A stretch of DNA of 64,000 nucleotides from Microbacterium sp. 8M (GCF_902506375.1 NZ_LR733284.1:2651092-2715091); one strand, 5' to 3'. Shown: positions 27,342 through 35,405, counted from the stretch's first letter. A program made the numbers and translations. The notes: a model not told the origin generated them from the sequence alone.

Positions 27342-27913
27342 TGAGCGAGCAGAAGCCGGAAGCGGTCTGGATCTTCCCCGAGGAGAAGAAGCGGCGCGGG
27401 GGCAGGATCGCCCTCGTCATCGGGCTCGTGGTGGCGGCGCTGATCGCCGCGGCGGTCGTGGCCCTGTTCCTGATCCCGCACGGCCCAGGACCCGTGGCGA
27501 CGCCGACCCCGTCGGCGTCGACGCCCGCAACCCTGGGGCCCACGGTCTCCCCCAGTGCGTCCGCAGAGCCGACCATCGCCCCGACCACCGGTCCGACGAC
27601 GCCGCCTCCCGTGCCCGATCCCTCGATCGATCAGTTCCGCGACCAGGTGGGCTTCCGGCTGACGACCGCGGATCAAGGGCTGGACATGATCGCCAGCGGA
27701 AACGACGCCGGTGCGACGGTCGCGAAGCTGCAAGGCGATGCTCAGCGTCTCCTGGACACGCCCGCGCCGTCATCGATCGAGCAGAAGTGGCGCGACGCGT
27801 TGCAGACGTACGCGGTGCACCTGAACGATCTGGCCGGCGACCCGTCGAATTCCGCGGCGCTGAGCGGAGCGCGGTCCGCACTCGCGACGATGAAGAGCAT
27901 CATCGGCCTCTGA
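27341..27913 (+). CDS. Single-pass membrane protein with Pro/Thr/Ser linker
   Basis: 190 residues, unrecognised family. Short cytoplasmic N-terminus with PEEKKRRGG, one helix about 22-45, a Pro/Thr/Ser-rich extracytoplasmic linker (about 50-92), then a helical domain of about 95 residues (FRDQVGFRLTTADQGLDMIA...ATMKSIIGL). The TGATG junction with the GlfT1-like gene shows it is the last gene of that operon. It could be a chaperone or scaffold for the galactan enzymes, but nothing in the sequence proves this. Confidence 0.75.
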   Translation: MSEQKPEAVWIFPEEKKRRGGRIALVIGLVVAALIAAAVVALFLIPHGPGPVATPTPSASTPATLGPTVSPSASAEPTIAPTTGPTTPPPVPDPSIDQFRDQVGFRLTTADQGLDMIASGNDAGATVAKLQGDAQRLLDTPAPSSIEQKWRDALQTYAVHLNDLAGDPSNSAALSGARSALATMKSIIGL

Positions 27914-27943
27914 CAGCCCGGCGGTCCTCAGCGAGCCGACGCG

Positions 27944-28333
27944 TCAGGTCCGGTCCGCCTCGAGCCGGCGCAGCCTCTCCTCGTAGTGCGCCGCCAGCTC
28001 GAGACGGAGACGCGCCCTTTCGTGCTCGAGCTGCGCTCGACTCAGCGCATCCTCCGGATCCATCCGGCTCGCGTCGAGCTGGAGCCGAAGCGCTTCGAAG
28101 CGCTGTTCCAGCGCGGCGAGCTGTGGCGCGATGCGGTCGAACTCGGAACGAAGGTAGGAGAAGTCGGCCTGATTCCCACCGAGTCGAGCCTCGTAGTCCC
28201 GCTGCGCACGGTCCCACTGCTCCAGAAGAGGAGCGATGCGCTCTTCGATGCGCTCCTCGATGCGCTCATCGGCACGAGCATCGACTCGGTGTCGGATCGC
28301 CGCGTCCAGGCGGCGGCGAAAGCGGTTGAGCAT
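27944..28333 (-). CDS. Small coiled-coil protein
   Basis: 129 residues, highly charged and almost wholly helical. It contains the four-residue repeat ERIEERIEERI (DNA repeat of 12 bases three times, 28235-28270) followed by heptad-like LEQRFEALRLQLDAS and ARLRLELAAHYEERLRRLEA. No signal or membrane segment. The GAGGA site is four bases before the ATG. It follows the GT29-like gene on the same strand with a 51-base gap, so the two may be one transcript. Coiled-coil partners of surface glycosyltransferases are known, but function here is unassigned. Confidence 0.68.
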   Translation of the reverse strand: MLNRFRRRLDAAIRHRVDARADERIEERIEERIAPLLEQWDRAQRDYEARLGGNQADFSYLRSEFDRIAPQLAALEQRFEALRLQLDASRMDPEDALSRAQLEHERARLRLELAAHYEERLRRLEADRT

Positions 28334-28384
28334 ACAGTCCTCACATCGTTCGGGTTCGACTCGGCGGTCTGACGAAGGTCGGGG

Positions 28385-29080
28385 TCAGGGATGATATGAG
28401 ACGAGGCCGTCGTCGATCCATCGCCTCACGAGTTCCGACTCCAGGGAGATGCGGTGCTCCGCGCCCACCGCGGAGGGATCACCGTAGGCGTGGTTCCATG
28501 ACGTCTGCGTCGCGTCGTGGACGAAGGACAGACCGGCGACATCGAACGCCGCCTCGGGGAAGAGCCGGGTGGCCATCCAGAGCATCACGGTTCCCGTGGT
28601 GGCCCACTGGCCGCTGTCTCTGGGGTCCGCGCCCATCGCTTCGCCCAGCGGCAGGATCACCTCGCGATTCGGCATCGTGATCATGCCCAGATCCTTGGGC
28701 CAGAACTCCGGCAGCTTCGGGTTCTCCCATAACAGCCGACCGGGCTCGATCATGAGGTAGAGCCGTTCGGTGTATCCCTGGAAGAACCATGGCGTGGGAC
28801 GCACTCCGCGGTTGAACACCACGATGTCCGTTCGCCGCCCCACCGAGGGCGGTTCGCCTTCGACATCGGTCCTGAAGCCGTTCACCCGGAAGACGAGATC
28901 GGCCGCGTCGATGACCTCTGCGCGTTCCGCCGACGGAGGCAGCGGCTGGTTCCCGACGACCGCGACCCGCTGCACGCGGCCGTCTCGGGCGTAGGTCTCG
29001 ACCAGCGGACGGAGCCGATCGTAGAACGCCGTCGTGGCAGCGTTCACGCCGTCTTCGACGGGCACCGTTACGCGTCTCAT
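28385..29080 (-). CDS. GT29-like (sialyltransferase-type) glycosyltransferase, putative pseudaminyltransferase
   Basis: 231 residues. Motifs in the order expected for GT29 sialyltransferases: L-like region 38-69 (VAVVGN at 39-44, VIDAADLVFRVN with Asp61, Arg65, Asn67), then VGRRTDIVVFNRG; S-like region 161-185 (TTGTVMLWMATRLFP); motif III-like NHAYGD (196-201); VS-like His209-x4-Glu214 (EHRISLE). No signal or membrane helix, so it would act in the cytoplasm on CMP-activated sugar. It is divergent from pseI with only 64 bases between, so the likely donor is CMP-pseudaminic acid. The motif match is by eye; a distant unrelated fold cannot be excluded. Confidence 0.68.
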   Translation of the reverse strand: MRRVTVPVEDGVNAATTAFYDRLRPLVETYARDGRVQRVAVVGNQPLPPSAERAEVIDAADLVFRVNGFRTDVEGEPPSVGRRTDIVVFNRGVRPTPWFFQGYTERLYLMIEPGRLLWENPKLPEFWPKDLGMITMPNREVILPLGEAMGADPRDSGQWATTGTVMLWMATRLFPEAAFDVAGLSFVHDATQTSWNHAYGDPSAVGAEHRISLESELVRRWIDDGLVSYHP

Positions 29081-29088
29081 ATCCTCAC

Positions 29089-29094
29089 AGCATA
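29089..29094 (-). promoter_or_regulatory. -10 box for the GT29-like gene
   Basis: TATGCT on the minus strand with eight bases to the ATG, giving a very short leader. It shares the 64-base intergenic space with the pseI promoter. Confidence 0.5.
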
Positions 29095-29132
29095 GGGGAA
29101 GCCGGGCGGCCGGCCGCGAACCCTCCGACGTC

Positions 29133-29138
29133 TAAAGT
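29133..29138 (+). promoter_or_regulatory. -10 box for leaderless pseI
   Basis: TAAAGT, six bases, then the GTG start at 29145, the exact leaderless spacing. No ribosome site is present. Confidence 0.6.
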
Positions 29139-29144
29139 GGTCGC

Positions 29145-30206
29145 GTGAGCTCAGATCAGACGGTATCCCTGCAGTCCGCGGAGATCGGCAGCGGAAAGCC
29201 GATCTTCACCATCGCCGAGATGTCCGGCAACCACAACGGCGACCTGGACCGCGCGCTCGCCATCGTGGACGCCGTGGCGGCGACGGGCGCGAGCGCGTTG
29301 AAGATCCAGACCTACACCGCCGACACCCTCACCATCGACTCTGACCTCCCTCCGTTCCGCGTCGCGGGCGATCACGATCTCTGGGGCGGACGCAATCTGT
29401 ACTCGCTCTATCAGGAGGCTCACACGCCGTGGGAGTGGCACGCGGAGATCTTCTCGCGGGCGCGTGCCCAGGGATTGATCCCCTTCTCGACGCCCTTCGA
29501 CCCGACATCGGTCGCGTTCCTGGAGGACCTCGGGGTCGAGCTCTACAAGACCGCGTCGGCTGAGATTGTGGACATTCCGCTCCTGCGCGAAGTCGGCCGC
29601 ACCGGTAAGCCGGTCATCGTGTCGACCGGAATGGCGACGCTCTCCGAGATCGACACCGCCGTCACCGCGCTGCGCGACGCGGGCTGCCCGCACGTGCTGC
29701 TGCTCGCGTGCACTGCTGCCTACCCTGCCGTTCCGGAGGAGGCTCGCCTGGGGAACATCCAGGTTCTGCGCGAGGCGTTCGACGTACCGGTCGGGCTGTC
29801 CGATCACACGCTCGGAATCGGGGTCGCCGTCGCAGCGGCCGCGCTCGGAGCCGTGGCGATCGAGAAGCACGTCACGCTGGACCGCGCCGACGGCGGAGTC
29901 GACGCCGACTTCTCGCTCACCCCGGAGGAGCTCGGAGCGCTTGTGACGGCTGCAGAGCAGGCGCGCGTGGCGGTGGCCAGCGGCACGGCGTTCGGACCGA
30001 CGCCCGAGGAGCGGGCGGTGCTGGCGCTGCGCCGCTCCCTCTACGTCGTCGCCGATGTTCGCGCAGGCGACCGGGTGACCGCGGAGAACGTCCGCTCGAT
30101 CCGCCCCTCGGGGGGCCTGCCCCCTGTGGAGTTCGAGCGCGTCGCGGGACGGACGTTCACGCGCGATGCCGGCCGCGGCACCCCGCTCACCTGGGATCTG
30201 CTCTGA
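29145..30206 (+). CDS. pseI: Pseudaminic acid synthase PseI
   Basis: Condenses 2,4-diacetamido-2,4,6-trideoxy-L-altrose with phosphoenolpyruvate to give pseudaminic acid. 353 residues: NeuB-type TIM barrel (about 15-285) with FTIAEMSGNHNGDLDRA, LKIQTYTADT, YKTASAEIVDIPLLR, STGMAT, GLSDHTLGIGV and EKHVTLDRADGGVD, then a C-terminal SAF antifreeze-like domain (about 295-353). The NLYSLYQEAHTPWEWH stretch and the EMSGNHNG form match PseI rather than NeuB or LegI. It ends 20 bases inside the convergent pseG-pseH gene. Confidence 0.92.
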   Translation: MSSDQTVSLQSAEIGSGKPIFTIAEMSGNHNGDLDRALAIVDAVAATGASALKIQTYTADTLTIDSDLPPFRVAGDHDLWGGRNLYSLYQEAHTPWEWHAEIFSRARAQGLIPFSTPFDPTSVAFLEDLGVELYKTASAEIVDIPLLREVGRTGKPVIVSTGMATLSEIDTAVTALRDAGCPHVLLLACTAAYPAVPEEARLGNIQVLREAFDVPVGLSDHTLGIGVAVAAAALGAVAIEKHVTLDRADGGVDADFSLTPEELGALVTAAEQARVAVASGTAFGPTPEERAVLALRRSLYVVADVRAGDRVTAENVRSIRPSGGLPPVEFERVAGRTFTRDAGRGTPLTWDLL

Positions 30207-31686
30207 GTCCTGGCCCGGCCAGGAACCGCCATTTGGCATAACGCGCGTAGCCGTGAGCATCGGCCGGAAGCTGCGGCAGGTAGCCGGCGCGCGCGAAGAG
30301 CCTTCGTGATGCGGAGTTGTCCTCGCGGATGTCGGCGAGGAACCGCATCGGCGCGGCGTCCGCGATCGCCTCCTCTCCGGCGGCGAGCACGGATGCCGCG
30401 ATGCCCCGGCCGCGCTGCTGCGGGGCCACGGTGATGGAGGCGATCCAGTCCGCCCGGCCATCGCGGTCCCAGCGGACGGTGCCCACGGGCTCGCCGTCGT
30501 CCTCCACGACCAGCAGCGTGCGATCAGGTGATCCCAGACTCGAGCGCAGCCATTCCACGTGAGCCGCGCGATCGATCTCCCCCTGCGTCCGCGAATAGGC
30601 CCGTGTGACGGCATCATTGCGCCATTCCCGCAAGAGGTCGGCGTCAGCCATGCGCGCGCGACGAGCGGTCAAGACCTTCCCGGGCATCTTCCTCACGGGC
30701 ACCTCCAGCAGCTGTTCCCAGGCGGAGACGATCCGCCAGGCGCCGAGGCCGTCGACGCTGCACCGCAGGCGTTCGCGCTGCCTCGCGCGTTCGTCAGGGT
30801 CACGGAGAATCGCCTCCAGCGCGCTCACCGCTGCCGGGGTCGCGATGTCCTTCGGCTCGCCCAGGCCGAGCGCCAGGCCGCCGGCCACGGCTTCGCGGTA
30901 GCCGTCACGCTGGTTGTCGACCACGCACACGAGCGCCATCGGCAGCCCCATGCACGCGTAGTCCCAGACCGAGGTTCCCGCCGCGGTGACGACGAAGTCG
31001 TGCTCGCCCGCCAGCGCCGGAAGATCGTCGACGAAGCCGCGGATCTCGATCCGATGCGGCGACGCGGCAGCAGCGGCCCGCACCTCGGGCCAGCTCGCGG
31101 TGTCCACGACCGTGACATCGATGGACGTTCCCACCGCGCTGAGTGCGGCGATCGCCGCTGCCGTCGCCCCCTGTGGATCCGTGCCGCCCATGACGACGAG
31201 GACGCGGGGTCGGTGCGACGTCACGGCAGCCCGATCGCGCTGACGCAGCACCTGCTGCCGGATCACGGCGGCGTCGATGCCGACGAGCCGAGCGGCCCCG
31301 TCCTCCGCTGTCACCCGGAAGGAGCGCTCCGCACCCAGCGTCCCGTCGATGACCAGGTCGGCAGAACGCGCGCCGAAAGCCCCGTCCTGCATGTTGCTCA
31401 GCAGGTGACGACCGCTGCGCAGATCGGGAAGATCAGCATATGTGTCGAGGTGCAGGACGTCGGCCGCGTCCGAAAGCTCGCCCGGACCGACCGGCCGCGA
31501 CCGCACCACCACGTCAGGCGCAACGCGAGCGGCCGCGGCGAGCGCGGACGGATCGATGTCGCCGACGACGTCCGCCTCCCACCCCCTCGCTCGCGCGACC
31601 TGCGCCAGCGCCAGGCAGCGCATGAGGTGTCCCAGCCCCACTCCTGGGGCGGCGTCGCAGTACAGCACTGCCTTCCGCTTCGCCAT
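30187..31686 (-). CDS. PseG-PseH fusion: UDP-sugar hydrolase and N-acetyltransferase
   Basis: 499 residues combining two pathway steps. Residues about 5-328 are PseG-like: GVGLGHLMRCLALA with His20 at the place of the catalytic His, VVMGGTDPQGATA (165-177), AAGTSVWDYACMGLPM and DNQRDGYREA. It would release UDP from the acetylated sugar. Residues about 338-490 are a GNAT domain with the acetyl-CoA loop QQRGRGIA (424-431) and a typical PseH pattern (ARMADADLLREWRNDAVTR). The start at 31686 has the ribosome site GAGGGGAG; longer frames upstream overlap pseB. Convergent with pseI. Confidence 0.88.
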   Translation of the reverse strand: MAKRKAVLYCDAAPGVGLGHLMRCLALAQVARARGWEADVVGDIDPSALAAAARVAPDVVVRSRPVGPGELSDAADVLHLDTYADLPDLRSGRHLLSNMQDGAFGARSADLVIDGTLGAERSFRVTAEDGAARLVGIDAAVIRQQVLRQRDRAAVTSHRPRVLVVMGGTDPQGATAAAIAALSAVGTSIDVTVVDTASWPEVRAAAAASPHRIEIRGFVDDLPALAGEHDFVVTAAGTSVWDYACMGLPMALVCVVDNQRDGYREAVAGGLALGLGEPKDIATPAAVSALEAILRDPDERARQRERLRCSVDGLGAWRIVSAWEQLLEVPVRKMPGKVLTARRARMADADLLREWRNDAVTRAYSRTQGEIDRAAHVEWLRSSLGSPDRTLLVVEDDGEPVGTVRWDRDGRADWIASITVAPQQRGRGIAASVLAAGEEAIADAAPMRFLADIREDNSASRRLFARAGYLPQLPADAHGYARYAKWRFLAGPGLRADPR

Positions 31687-31749
31687 CGGCTCCCCTCTCC
31701 GCGCGCCTCCCTGCACTCCGCGGACGCGAGCAGGCCGGGCGCCCATCGA

Positions 31750-31756
31750 TAGGATA
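31750..31756. promoter_or_regulatory. Overlapping divergent -10 boxes of pseB and pseG-pseH
   Basis: TAGGAT (31750-31755) reads as a plus-strand -10 for pseB. The same bases offset by one read TATCCT (31756-31751) on the minus strand for pseG-pseH. Each would give a leader of about 50-60 bases that contains the strong ribosome site. The two promoters could not be occupied together. Confidence 0.45.
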
Positions 31757-31812
31757 GGCGGATGGGTCGGCTCCCGCGTACCGACGCCGGATTCGATGAG
31801 GAGGATGTCGAC

Positions 31813-32802
31813 GTGTCGATTCTTGAGGGATCCAGCATCCTCATCACCGGTGGGACGGGATCGTTCGGCAAGGCGTTCATCCGGTATGCGCTGGATCGCC
31901 TGAACCCGCGTCGGCTCGTGATCTTCTCGCGGGACGAACTGAAGCAGTACGAGGTTCGTCAGCTCTTCGGCAACGACCCGCGCCTGCGGTGGTTCATCGG
32001 CGACATCCGTGACGAGCGGCGTCTGTCGCGGGCCCTGCACGGCGTCGACTACGTGGTGCACGCGGCGGCTCTGAAGCAGGTCGACACGGCCGAGTACAAC
32101 CCGTTCGAGTTCGTGAAGACGAACGTCCTCGGCAGTCAGAACGTGATCGAGGCGTCGATCGACGCGGGGGTGAAGAAGGTCGTCGCCCTCTCGACCGACA
32201 AAGCATCCAGCCCGATCAACCTGTACGGTGCCACGAAGCTCACCGCGGACAAGCTGTTCATTACCGGGAACCACTACGCCGCCGCGTACGAGACCCGCTT
32301 CGCGGTCGTCCGCTACGGGAACGTGATGGGTTCGCGGGGCTCGGTGATCCCGTTCTTCCGCCGGCTGGGCGAGGAGGGCAAGCCCCTGCCGATCACCGAT
32401 CTGCGCTGCACACGGTTCTTCATCACGCTGCCGGAGGCGGTGCAGATGGTCGTGGAGACGTTCGAGTTCATGCAGGGCGGCGAGCTGCTGGTGCCGCGCA
32501 TCCCGTCCATGAAGGTCACCGACCTCGCGCACGCCGTCGTCCCCGGCGCCGAGCTCGTCGACGTGGGTCTGCGTCCGGGCGAGAAGCTGCACGAGGAGAT
32601 GATCAGCCCGGAGGAGGGCCGCCGCGCGGTGACCATCCAGGACGGGAAGTACTACATCATCCAGCCCGACCTCGCATCGTGGGGGTACCAGACGCCGGCG
32701 GGATCCGTGCCCGTGCCGGAAGGGTTCGCGTATCGCTCGGACGGGAACGATCAGTGGTACACACGCGATGAGATCGCGGCGATCATCGACGCGGGTCTGT
32801 GA
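31813..32802 (+). CDS. pseB: UDP-GlcNAc 4,6-dehydratase (5-epimerising) PseB
   Basis: First step of the pathway: UDP-GlcNAc to UDP-2-acetamido-2,6-dideoxy-L-arabino-4-hexulose. 329 residues, cytosolic SDR enzyme of the short FlaA1/PseB class: NAD(P) motif GGTGSFG (13-19), Asp129-Lys130 in STDKASSP, Tyr138-x3-Lys142 (YGATK). The GTG at 31813 follows a strong GAGGAGG (31798-31804). An in-frame ATG at 31762 near the -10 box is the alternative and would add 17 residues. First gene of the coupled pseB-pseC-pseF operon. Confidence 0.93.
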   Translation: MSILEGSSILITGGTGSFGKAFIRYALDRLNPRRLVIFSRDELKQYEVRQLFGNDPRLRWFIGDIRDERRLSRALHGVDYVVHAAALKQVDTAEYNPFEFVKTNVLGSQNVIEASIDAGVKKVVALSTDKASSPINLYGATKLTADKLFITGNHYAAAYETRFAVVRYGNVMGSRGSVIPFFRRLGEEGKPLPITDLRCTRFFITLPEAVQMVVETFEFMQGGELLVPRIPSMKVTDLAHAVVPGAELVDVGLRPGEKLHEEMISPEEGRRAVTIQDGKYYIIQPDLASWGYQTPAGSVPVPEGFAYRSDGNDQWYTRDEIAAIIDAGL

Positions 32803-33929
32803 CGATGCTCCCCTACGGACGCCAGTCGATCTCCGAAGACGACATCGCGGCGGTCGCGGCGATCCTCCGCGGCGACTGGCTGACCACGGGACCGGCTGTC
32901 GCCGCGTTCGAAGCCGAGATCGGCCGGCTCGCGGGCGGGCACCGCGCGGTTTCCGCGACCTCGGGCACCGCAGCGCTGCACATGGCCTACGCCGCAGCAG
33001 GCGTCGGACCGGGCGACGAGGTGATCTCCACGCCCATGACGTTCGTGGCGACCACGGCGATGGCATCACTGCTCGGTGCGAAGATCGTGTTCGCCGATGT
33101 CGAGGAGGACACCGCCCTCATCGACCCCGCCGCGGTCGACACGCTGGCCTCCGACCGCACCAAGGTGATCGCCGCCGTCGACTACGCCGGCTCGCCCGCC
33201 GACTACGACGCCCTCGGAAGCATCGCAGGCAGGGTGGGCGCCCTGACCCTCGACGACGCGGCGCATTCGATCGGCAGCACATACAAAGGACGCCCGGTCG
33301 GCGACCTCGCCGACCTCACCACGTTCTCGTTCTTCCCCACGAAGAACCTGACCACCGGGGAGGGCGGCGCGGTCGTCGCCAAGGATCCGGCGCTGGCGCA
33401 GCGCGCGCACGAGTTCCACTTCATCGGCCTCGTCCGCGACCGGGAGCGGTTCCAGATCACCACCGAGGGGCCCTGGCACCAGGAGGTGCACGAGTTCGGC
33501 GTGAACTACCGCCTCACAGACATCGCCAGCGCCCTCGGCCTGGCGCAGCTGCAGCGACTCGAGCAGTTCAAATCCCGACGGGCGGAGATCACCCGGCGTT
33601 ACAACGAGGCGCTGGCAGGACTCGACGGCGTCCGCATCCCGGTGCAGCGGGACGACGTCGACCCGATCCGCCACCTCTATCCCGTGCGCATCCTCGACGG
33701 CCGGCGGCGCGAAGTGTTCGAGAAGATGCGGGCCGATGGCATCGGCGTGCAGGTCAACTACATGCCCGTGTACTGGCATCCCGTCTACGCGAACGCCGGT
33801 TATCAGCGCGGGCTGTGCCCGAACGCGGAGAGGTTCTACGCCGAGGAGCTCTCCCTGCCGATCTTCCCCGACCTCACCGACGCGCAGGTCGACCAGGTCG
33901 TCGAGGTGCTCGCCCGGGCCCTGCGATGA
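32799..33929 (+). CDS. pseC: UDP-4-amino-4,6-dideoxy-AltNAc transaminase PseC
   Basis: PLP-dependent aminotransferase of the DegT/DnrJ/EryC1 family that aminates the PseB product at C4. 376 residues, typical length: SATSGTAALHMAY (51-64), PMTFVATTAMAS, the Asp of LDDAAHSIGS, Schiff-base Lys182 in FFPTKNLTTGEGG, and NYRLTDIASALGLAQL. The start overlaps the pseB stop (GTGA), with an ATG two codons later as an equal option. Sits between pseB and pseF as in known pseudaminic acid clusters. Confidence 0.92.
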   Translation: MTMLPYGRQSISEDDIAAVAAILRGDWLTTGPAVAAFEAEIGRLAGGHRAVSATSGTAALHMAYAAAGVGPGDEVISTPMTFVATTAMASLLGAKIVFADVEEDTALIDPAAVDTLASDRTKVIAAVDYAGSPADYDALGSIAGRVGALTLDDAAHSIGSTYKGRPVGDLADLTTFSFFPTKNLTTGEGGAVVAKDPALAQRAHEFHFIGLVRDRERFQITTEGPWHQEVHEFGVNYRLTDIASALGLAQLQRLEQFKSRRAEITRRYNEALAGLDGVRIPVQRDDVDPIRHLYPVRILDGRRREVFEKMRADGIGVQVNYMPVYWHPVYANAGYQRGLCPNAERFYAEELSLPIFPDLTDAQVDQVVEVLARALR

Positions 33930-34657
33930 GCCGCGTCGGGATCATCACCCAAGCGCGGATGACGAGCACCCGCCTCCCCGGGAAGGTCCTCCTTCCCGCT
34001 GGCGGGAAGCCGATGCTCGCTCACCACCTCGAACGGCTCGCCGCTGTCGGCGCACCGCTCATCGTGGCGACCACGACCAACTCCGCCGACGACCCGCTCG
34101 TCGAGATCGCCGGCTCTCTCGACGCCGCCGTGTTCCGCGGGAGCGAGCATGACGTGCTCTCGCGCTACACCGGCGCCGCGACCGCCGCGAACATCGATGT
34201 CGTCGTGCGCGTCACCTCCGACTGCCCGCTCATCGACCCGTCTCTCATCCGCCGCGGGATCGACCGGTACCTGGCGCTGGACGACCCCTACGCACACGTG
34301 TCGAACGTGATCGAACGCAGTTACCCCCGCGGATTCGACTTCGAAGTGTTCTCCGCTGAAGCCCTGCGCGACGCCGACGCACACGCGACGGCAGACGCGG
34401 ACCGCGAACATGTGACGCCCTACCTCTACGCGAACCGATCAGGTCGAGCGCGACTCGAACCGATCATCCGCGACGAAGACGCATCCCGCTACCGCGTGAC
34501 CCTCGACACGCACGACGACCTGGACCTTCTCACCGCCCTCATCGAGCAGCACGACGCGGCCCACAAGGACGCCGAAGGAATCATCGCGATCCTCGACCGG
34601 CACCCCGCACTCGCCGCTATCAACGCACACGTCGAGCAGAAGAAACTCGACGAATAG
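33926..34657 (+). CDS. pseF: CMP-pseudaminic acid synthetase-like cytidylyltransferase (PseF/SpsF type)
   Basis: Activates pseudaminic acid with CTP. 243 residues, GT-A-like nucleotidyltransferase: N-terminal IITQARMTSTRLPGKVL, GSEHDVLSRY, VVVRVTSDCPLIDP (metal/nucleotide-binding Asp) and PRGFDFEVFSAEAL. This is the SpsF-like branch used as PseF in many clusters rather than the NeuA branch. Starts at an ATGA overlap with pseC, making three coupled genes. The substrate assignment rests on gene context. Confidence 0.86.
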   Translation: MSRVGIITQARMTSTRLPGKVLLPAGGKPMLAHHLERLAAVGAPLIVATTTNSADDPLVEIAGSLDAAVFRGSEHDVLSRYTGAATAANIDVVVRVTSDCPLIDPSLIRRGIDRYLALDDPYAHVSNVIERSYPRGFDFEVFSAEALRDADAHATADADREHVTPYLYANRSGRARLEPIIRDEDASRYRVTLDTHDDLDLLTALIEQHDAAHKDAEGIIAILDRHPALAAINAHVEQKKLDE

Positions 34658-34664
34658 CCGGGGT

Positions 34665-35405
34665 TCAGGAGTTGTCGGCGTTGTAGCGGTCCAGCACCTC
34701 GCCGATGCCGGCGTCGAGCACGAGCCCGCCCTTGTCCAGGTACAGACCGCGCGTGCAGAACCGGCGCAGATCCTTCTCGTTGTGCGACACGAAGAACAGC
34801 GTGCGCCCGTCGGCCAGCAGCTCGTCGATCCGCCGGTAGCACTTGTCGCGGAAGGCCTTGTCCCCCACGGCGAGCACCTCGTCCACGAGCAGGATCGGCT
34901 CCTCGAGCTGCGAAACCACCGAGAACGCCAGACGCACCTTCATGCCGTTGGAGAGGTGCTTGTAGGGAGTGTCCTGGAACTTCTCCAGCTCCGCGAACGC
35001 GATGATGTCGTCGTAGCGCGCCGAGACCTCCGCACGGCCCATGCCGTGCAGCCCCGCGGTCAGCCGCACGTTCTCGCGGACGGTGAGGTCGCCGACGAAT
35101 CCGCCGGTGAGCTCGATGAGCGGCGCCACGCCGCCGTGCACGCGGACGTGCCCCTCATCCGGCAGCAGGACTCCGGCGACGAGCTTGAGCAGGGTCGACT
35201 TGCCCTGGCCGTTGCGGCCGACGACGCCGATCGCCTCGCCGTGATGGACGCGGAACGACACCTTCCGCAGCGCCCAGAACTCCCCCGGGCGGTTGCGCCG
35301 GCTCTTGCCGCCGAAGAGGTCCTTGAAGCTGCGACGTCCGCGCCGTCCCAGCCGGAAACGCACGCCGAGTCCGTCGACCTCGATCGCAGGGTGCTCCTCG
35401 GCCAT
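34665..35405 (-). CDS. wzt: Polysaccharide ABC exporter, ATP-binding subunit (Wzt/RfbE-like)
   Basis: 246 residues: Walker A GVVGRNGQGKSTLL, signature LSNGMKVRLAFSVV, Walker B ILLVDEVLAVGD and the H-loop FVSHNEKDL. Energises export of a lipid-linked polymer with the partner permease next to it (TGATG junction). It lacks the C-terminal carbohydrate-binding domain seen in some O-antigen Wzt proteins, so there is no sign of chain-end recognition. Near glf and the Glf transferases, it is the likely galactan-type exporter (compare mycobacterial Rv3781). The start is set by the overlap; the long frame to 36143 is wrong. Confidence 0.9.
   Translation of the reverse strand: MAEEHPAIEVDGLGVRFRLGRRGRRSFKDLFGGKSRRNRPGEFWALRKVSFRVHHGEAIGVVGRNGQGKSTLLKLVAGVLLPDEGHVRVHGGVAPLIELTGGFVGDLTVRENVRLTAGLHGMGRAEVSARYDDIIAFAELEKFQDTPYKHLSNGMKVRLAFSVVSQLEEPILLVDEVLAVGDKAFRDKCYRRIDELLADGRTLFFVSHNEKDLRRFCTRGLYLDKGGLVLDAGIGEVLDRYNADNS

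Noticed and set aside
29145-34657. Sialic (NeuB) or legionaminic acid pathway instead of pseudaminic acid
   Set aside because: The inverting UDP-GlcNAc dehydratase PseB, PseC, a PseG hydrolase and the PseI-specific TPWEWH stretch fit pseudaminic acid; no GDP-linked legionaminic enzyme or NeuC-type epimerase is present.
32768-34657. A single 629-residue fusion covering pseC and pseF in another frame
   Set aside because: Its first part is out of frame with the well-conserved PseC; only the last 243 residues are real, starting at the ATGA overlap.
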